Shown here: piece after piece, positions 59,662 to 64,000 of the stretch
Layout: the number at the start of each line of letters is the position of its first letter
How positions within the stretch are numbered: the stretch's first letter is position 1
Assembly (NCBI RefSeq): GCF_035944375.1
Contig: NZ_DASZBE010000019.1
Strand: one strand, 5' to 3'
Source: Allobosea sp035944375
GTDB lineage: Bacteria; Pseudomonadota; Alphaproteobacteria; Rhizobiales; Beijerinckiaceae
Length of the DNA: 64,000 nt
Notes under the pieces: model-generated
What the model was told of the DNA's origin: nothing
Database searches by the model: none
The model's input: the letters and a program-made list of their open reading frames with translations, nothing else
Translations under genes and position numbers: made by a program

Positions 59662-61749
59662 TCACGCCCTTTTGATCCAGACCTTGTTGTCGTGGAAGGC
59701 CGCGCCGCCGAACGGGGCCGGGCCGTCGGCGCCGGTGATGGTGTTGATGCCGCGCCCGTGCTTGTGAGCGGCGTTGGGCCAGATCGATTCGGCGATGACG
59801 ACGCCGCGCACCACGCCCTCGAACACAACGGCCGCGAGATGGACGCTGCCGCGGCTGTTGCCGACGATAACCTCGTCGCCGGCGGCGATGCCGAGCCGGG
59901 CGGCATCGTCGGGGTGCAGCATCAGCGTCGGGCCGCCCTCCTTCTTCACCGAACTGGGGGTCTCGGTGAAGGTCGAGTTCAGGAAGCTGCGGGCCGGGCT
60001 GGTCGCAAGGCGGAAGGGGTGCTCGTCATCGACATTCTCGAGCACGTCCCACTGGTCGGGCAGCGCCGGCATGTCCCGCCAGGGGCCGACCGGGCCGGCA
60101 TTGGCGTTGGGCACCTTCGGCCAGTCCGGCTTGAAGCGGAACTTGCGGTCGCGATAGCCGAAGCCGTCGAGATAATGTGCCGTGCGAAACTCCGGCTGCA
60201 CATCGAGGAATTCGTTCGCGATCAGCGCGTCGAGCGTGCCGCGGCCGCTCTCGCGCATCGTCCAGTCGACGATCTCGCGCGGGGTCATGTCGAAGCCGCG
60301 ATGCTGCGCGCCCACGCGCCTGGCGAGCGCGCAGATCACGTCATGGTTCGAGCGGCATTCGCCCGCCGGCTCGACGAGCTTGCCGCCCCACATGATGTGC
60401 TGGTGGCCGCCGCCCTGATAAATGTCGTCATGCTCGAGGAACTGGGTCGCCGGCAGCACGATGTCGGCCATCTGCGCCGTCTCGGTCATGAACTGCTCAT
60501 GGACAACGGTGAAGAGGTCCTCACGGGCGAAGCCCCGCTTGACCAGCTCCTGCTCGGGCGCCACCGAAACCGGGTTGGTGTTCTGGATGAAGAGCGCCTT
60601 GACCGGCCCGCCCTGCCGCAGGGCCTCGGCATCCCCCGTCAGGATGCGCCCGATCTGCGACTGGTCGAGTTCGCGCACGGTCGGATCGCGGACGTCGAGA
60701 CCCTCGATCAGGCTCTTGCGCCAGTTGTAGATGCCGCTGTTGCTGTGGAAGGCGCCGCCGCCCTCGTACTGCCAGGCTCCCGTAACGGTTGGCACAGATA
60801 GCGCGGCATGCATCGAGACGGCGCCGTTGCGCTGGCGGGCGAAGCCGTAGCCCAAGCGGAAGAAGCTCCTCTTGCGCGTGCCGACGAGCGCGGCGAACTC
60901 CTCGATCTGCGCCACCTCGAGCCCCGTGATCGCCGCCGCCCATTCAGGCGTGCGGCTCTGCAGATGCGCCTCGAGTTCGTCCGGCGCATCGGTATGGGCG
61001 GCGAGATAGGCGCGGTCGGCATGGCCGTCGCGGAAGAGGACGTGCATGACGGCGCAGGCGAGCGCGGCATCGGTTCCCGGCCGCAGCACGAGGGCGAGAT
61101 CGGCCTGGGCGAGCGTCGCATTGTGGTAGATGTCGATGGCGACGATCTTGGCGCCGCGCGTCTTCCGCGCCTTGATGGCGTGATGCATCACGTTGACCTG
61201 GGTGTGCACCGCATTGGTGCCCCAGATCACGACGCAGTCGGACTGCGCCATCTCGCGCGGGTCGGGCCCGGCGAGGCGCCCCGTGCCGGCGATGAAGCCG
61301 GTCCAGGCCGTGGTGGTGCAGATCGTCGAATACTGGCCGGAATAGCGCTTGGCGTGGCGCAGGCGGTTGATGCCGTCGCGCATCACCAGGCCCATCGTGC
61401 CGGCATAGTAATAGGGCCAGACGGCCTCGGCCCCGTGCTCCGCCTCGATGGCGAGGAAGCGCTCCGCGATCTCGTCCAGCGCCTCGTCCCAGGAGATGCG
61501 CGCGAACGTGCCCGAGCCCTTGGGGCCGGTGCGGCGCAGCGGATGCAGCAGCCGGTCGGGATGGTGGATCCGCTCGGCATAGCGGGCGACCTTCGCGCAG
61601 ATCACGCCATCGGTGTAGCTCTGCCGCTTGCTGCCGCGGACGCGGCCTATGCTGCGCCCGTCGATGACCTCCACCTCCAGCGAGCAGGCCGAGGGGCAGT
61701 CATGCGGGCAGGTCGAGGGGTGGTGCGCGATGCGTGGCAATTCGGTCAT
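59662..61749 (-). CDS. Molybdopterin oxidoreductase with [4Fe-4S] cluster
   Basis: Member of the DMSO reductase/BisC-type family. The first 50 residues carry the cluster set CPHDCPSACSLEVEV with a fourth Cys in DGVICAKVARYAE. Then follow the MGD-binding parts SWDEALDEIAERFLAIEAEHG, IWGTNAVHTQVNVMHHAIKA, FIQNTNPVSVAPEQELVKRG and the C-terminal domain with HPDDAARLGIAAGDEVIVGNSRGS. No signal peptide or Tat motif is visible, so it is cytoplasmic. The substrate is unknown. Start at ATG 61749 with AAGGG upstream; two further ATGs upstream are in frame. Confidence 0.9.
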   Translation of the reverse strand: MTELPRIAHHPSTCPHDCPSACSLEVEVIDGRSIGRVRGSKRQSYTDGVICAKVARYAERIHHPDRLLHPLRRTGPKGSGTFARISWDEALDEIAERFLAIEAEHGAEAVWPYYYAGTMGLVMRDGINRLRHAKRYSGQYSTICTTTAWTGFIAGTGRLAGPDPREMAQSDCVVIWGTNAVHTQVNVMHHAIKARKTRGAKIVAIDIYHNATLAQADLALVLRPGTDAALACAVMHVLFRDGHADRAYLAAHTDAPDELEAHLQSRTPEWAAAITGLEVAQIEEFAALVGTRKRSFFRLGYGFARQRNGAVSMHAALSVPTVTGAWQYEGGGAFHSNSGIYNWRKSLIEGLDVRDPTVRELDQSQIGRILTGDAEALRQGGPVKALFIQNTNPVSVAPEQELVKRGFAREDLFTVVHEQFMTETAQMADIVLPATQFLEHDDIYQGGGHQHIMWGGKLVEPAGECRSNHDVICALARRVGAQHRGFDMTPREIVDWTMRESGRGTLDALIANEFLDVQPEFRTAHYLDGFGYRDRKFRFKPDWPKVPNANAGPVGPWRDMPALPDQWDVLENVDDEHPFRLATSPARSFLNSTFTETPSSVKKEGGPTLMLHPDDAARLGIAAGDEVIVGNSRGSVHLAAVVFEGVVRGVVIAESIWPNAAHKHGRGINTITGADGPAPFGGAAFHDNKVWIKRA

Positions 61750-61933
61750 AGGCCCTTCGTAACGCATGGCGAAAAAAAGGAAACCGGCCTGGATGGTGGC
61801 CTCCGCCTCACGATCCCGGCATGGTCGCCGCATCCCGCCACGCGCGGCCCAGCATCAACCCGGGGTTAATCCTAATGCTTCACTCTGCGGATATCTGGTC
61901 ATGAGTGGCGCCGTTGCGCCGGAGTTGAGTGCC

Positions 61934-62758
61934 ATGCGTCGCGTTGCGTTTCTGGCGGGCCTCGTCGCCTGTCTCCTGCTGTCCTCGCCCGAGCGGGCTG
62001 CCGCCCAGTCTCCCGAATACACCACCCTCACCTCGCCGCAATCGGCCCAGAACTGGACGCTGACACTCGGCGCCGGCCTGCACCGCCAGCCCGACTATCT
62101 CGGCTCCAACGACTACGTCTTCCGGCCGAAGCCGATCATCTCGCTGAGCCGCGGGCTGAAGAGCACCTGGTGGTCGGCCGAGGACGACGCGATCTCGATC
62201 GGCTTCTTCTCCGGCACCGCCTGGCGCGTCGGCTTCTCGGGCAATCTGCTCTGGGAGCGGAAATCCAGCGTCAACCGCGCGTTGATCGGCGTGCCGGACG
62301 TCAAGTTCGGGGCCGAGGCCGGCGCCTTCGCCGAATTCTACCCGGCCTCTTGGCTGCGCGCCCGCGTCGATCTGCGCCGTGGCATCGTCGCCCATGACGG
62401 GCTGATCGCGGAGGTGAAGCTCGATGCCTTCGCCCGCATCAACGACACTTGGAAGCTCGGCATCGGCCCGCGCATGACGGTTGCCAGCGCCGATTATGTC
62501 CGCACCTATTTCGGCTCGCTCCCCGGCGCCGCCGGCACCGGCGGGCTGCTGCAGCGCTTCAACAGCGGCGTCCTGTCCTACGGGGCGATCGCGCAGGCGA
62601 CCTATAACTGGACCGAGCGGTTCCAGACCACGGCCTATGTCGAATACAAGCACCTGGTCGGCGACGCCGCGAAATCCCCGGTCGTGCGAACCTTCGGGTC
62701 ACGGGATTCGATCACGGTCGGCGTCTCCGCCAGCTACGCCTTCGACCTGGGCTTCTGA
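61934..62758 (+). CDS. MipA/OmpV-family outer-membrane protein
   Basis: Beta-barrel protein linked in other species to peptidoglycan scaffold (MipA) or porin function (OmpV). A signal peptide (MRRVAFLAGLVACLLLSSPERAAA) is followed by NWTLTLGAGLHRQPDYLGSNDYVFRPKPIISLS, the typical first strands, and the C-terminus SITVGVSASYAFDLGF ends in the aromatic residue of outer-membrane barrels. Start chosen at ATG 61934 with GGAGTTGAG ahead, over an in-frame ATG at 61901. Confidence 0.88.
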   Translation: MRRVAFLAGLVACLLLSSPERAAAQSPEYTTLTSPQSAQNWTLTLGAGLHRQPDYLGSNDYVFRPKPIISLSRGLKSTWWSAEDDAISIGFFSGTAWRVGFSGNLLWERKSSVNRALIGVPDVKFGAEAGAFAEFYPASWLRARVDLRRGIVAHDGLIAEVKLDAFARINDTWKLGIGPRMTVASADYVRTYFGSLPGAAGTGGLLQRFNSGVLSYGAIAQATYNWTERFQTTAYVEYKHLVGDAAKSPVVRTFGSRDSITVGVSASYAFDLGF

Positions 62759-62814
62759 CGCGCCGGGCTTGCGAGCGCGACGCGGCGCGGCCCGCGCCAG
62801 GGCAAAACGAAGAA

Positions 62815-62846
62815 GGGGGCGGGTCGATCACGACCCGCCCCCTTTT
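62815..62846. terminator. Terminator between the MipA-like gene and ndk
   Basis: A perfect 12-bp GC stem (GGGGGCGGGTCG / CGACCCGCCCCC) with an ATCA loop is followed by TTTT on the plus strand. It ends the MipA-like transcript and may also serve ndk, whose stop is at 62874 on the other strand. Confidence 0.92.
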
Positions 62847-62873
62847 CTCGTGAAAGCCAATGTGGCCGTCGGA

Positions 62874-63296
62874 TCAGCCGACGATCTCGTTGCCGGAGAA
62901 GAACTGGGCGATCTCGACGGCGGCGGCTTCCGGCGCATCCGAGCCATGAGCAGTGTTCTCGCCGACCGATTCGGCGAAGAGCTTGCGGATGGTGCCCTCG
63001 GCGGCGTTGGCCGGGTTGGTGGCGCCCATCACCTCACGATACTTGGCGATGGCGTCCTCGCCCTCGAGGACCTGCACGACCACGGGGCCCGACGTCATGA
63101 ACTCGACGAGCTCGCCGAAGAAGGGCCGCGCCGAATGGACCGCGTAGAAGGTCTCGGCCTGGGCCTTGGTCATGTGGATGCGCTTCTGCGCGACGATGCG
63201 CAGGCCGGCCTTCTCGATCACCGCATTGACCGCGCCGGTGATGTTGCGACGGGTCGCGTCGGGCTTGAGAATGGAGAAGGTACGCTGAACAGCCAT
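62874..63296 (-). CDS. ndk: Nucleoside diphosphate kinase
   Basis: Transfers gamma-phosphate among nucleotides through a phosphohistidine. The 140 residues have RTFSILKPDATRRNITG at the start and the active-site region VGENTAHGSDAPEAAAVEI, with the catalytic His117. GTIRKLFAES precedes it as expected. Single gene, convergent with the MipA-like gene. Confidence 0.98.
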   Translation of the reverse strand: MAVQRTFSILKPDATRRNITGAVNAVIEKAGLRIVAQKRIHMTKAQAETFYAVHSARPFFGELVEFMTSGPVVVQVLEGEDAIAKYREVMGATNPANAAEGTIRKLFAESVGENTAHGSDAPEAAAVEIAQFFSGNEIVG

Positions 63297-63407
63297 CGAT
63301 GAATCCTCGGGGATTTGCTGGGGCAGAAAAATCTGGGGAACGCGGCGCGCTTATAACCGCGCCCTCCCCGCCCCACAAGGCTAGTCGGCCGTCCCGCCGG
63401 ATCAGGC

Positions 63408-63677
63408 TCAATGGCGGGTCAGGAAGGTCCTGGCTTCGCGCAGCGCCTGGGAGACCTGATCGCGCGTCATCTCGAGCGCCAGTTCCTGGCGGTGGGCGGC
63501 GGCGCGGCCGCAGCCGCGGGCCTGGGCGACGTTGAACCACTTCTGCGCTGTGACGAGATCGACCGGGATGCCGCGGCCCGACGCATACATCAGACCCAGC
63601 TCGTAATAGGCCTCGGCCGAAGCCTCGCTGGGGACCACCAGCGAGGCCGGGATCGCGCTCATTTCCATGCGTGCCAT
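63408..63677 (-). CDS. Short Sel1/TPR-like repeat protein
   Basis: The 89 residues hold one Sel1-type repeat (AEAYYELGLMYASGRGIPVDLVTAQKWFNVAQARG, residues 20-54) followed by a helix (HRQELALEMTRDQVSQALREAR). It is shorter than most Sel1 proteins and lacks a signal peptide. AAGGG lies ahead of the ATG at 63677; the frame is open further upstream. A weak EcfG-like pair (GGAAT-N16-CGTT) lies about 140 bases upstream. Confidence 0.75.
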   Translation of the reverse strand: MARMEMSAIPASLVVPSEASAEAYYELGLMYASGRGIPVDLVTAQKWFNVAQARGCGRAAAHRQELALEMTRDQVSQALREARTFLTRH

Positions 63678-64000
63678 GACAACCACCCTTGTCTTTTGTT
63701 GGCGCCGACCACCCGTCCAAAGGTCCCGGCTCGTGAGGAGGAGACTGGCGGCGGCGCTTAAAGGGCTCGCTAAAATTCGCGATGAATCGAAGCTCAACAA
63801 GGAATGAGCGAGCGGTTAAATCAACGCTCGATTCAGCCTTCCATTCCGAAAACAGAAGTGTTTTCAATGGGCTTTCCGGCAAATGCGAAAACCCCCGTCA
63901 ACGGAGGATTCACCCTCCGCTGCGGAAGCGCGCGCGGCGTGGTCGCGACAGGGCCTTGGAAGTGGCCCGGTTCCGGCTTAAGGTTCACATCTGAACCATG
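63678..64000. other. Non-coding end region
   Basis: 323 bases without a convincing gene. It is AT-richer than average around 63770-63860, and contains GAAAAC-N6-GTTTTC (63848-63865) and GGTTCA-CATC-TGAACC (63982-63997). The window ends on an ATG at 63998 that may start the next gene; that cannot be decided here. Confidence 0.5.

Noticed and set aside
63782..63994. 70-codon plus-strand frame at the end of the window
   Set aside because: No ribosome site, runs through two palindromes and has an unremarkable Arg-rich composition.

Overview
The window is a gene-dense, high-GC stretch of an alphaproteobacterial chromosome. The content points to the Hyphomicrobiales, and by general gene style to something close to Bosea, although the genus is my inference. 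Supporting signs are the dusB-ntrB-ntrC-ntrY-ntrX-hfq-hflX run, a fused ispDF gene, a pyruvate dehydrogenase E1-beta with its own lipoyl domain, a suf operon with an Irr-type iron-control box, and GGAAC/CGTT promoters typical of the EcfG general stress sigma factor. I see no phage genes, transposases, integrases, CRISPR arrays or rRNA. There is one tRNA gene, tRNA-Lys(UUU).

Layout. 1-10.6 kb (minus strand): nitrogen-sensing and RNA-related genes, ending in a truncated FtsK-type translocase. 10.7-15.7 kb: ispDF and a CinA-type amidase, then lipA with a COQ10/RatA-like gene, a GlsB/YmgE stress membrane protein, a PagL-like outer-membrane protein and a small membrane protein. 15.8-21.7 kb (minus): the complete pyruvate dehydrogenase set pdhA-pdhB-pdhC-lpdA, with an FtsB-like gene upstream. 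21.8-25 kb: a looser block with an SGNH-like protein, tRNA-Lys and several small proteins. 25-28.7 kb: NAD(P)HX repair, then glnB-glnA. 28.8-37.9 kb: a glycosyltransferase, parE, a LysR regulator, a DEAD-box helicase and a GGDEF protein. 37.9-48.6 kb: Fe-S assembly genes (sufA apart; nifS-like, sufB, sufC, sufD, a tautomerase, sufS and sufT as one minus-strand operon) with a few unrelated genes between. 48.9-58.3 kb: a hydrolase, tyrS, a very large AsmA-like envelope protein, a Bcp/PrxQ peroxiredoxin, an M23 peptidase and purMN. 58.3-64 kb: a WYL regulator, a molybdopterin oxidoreductase, a MipA-like porin, ndk and a Sel1-like protein.

How the genes work together. NtrBC/NtrYX with GlnB and GlnA form the nitrogen control and ammonium assimilation core, split over two loci. 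LipA serves the lipoyl domains of PdhB and PdhC. The Suf machinery supplies Fe-S clusters, for example to LipA and the molybdoenzyme.

I found no clear, self-contained new multi-gene system. The best leads are regulatory. Four small, poorly characterised genes (14146-14424, 23866-24081, 30145-30330, 41058-41402) each have an EcfG-like promoter and look like members of a general stress regulon. A palindromic Irr box lies at the putative transcription start of the suf operon. The pdhA leader has a perfect palindrome running into its ribosome binding site, and the glnB leader has two mutually exclusive hairpins. Short palindromic repeats occur at four places, one inside the suf operon. Many long antisense open frames are by-products of GC-rich codon use and were rejected.
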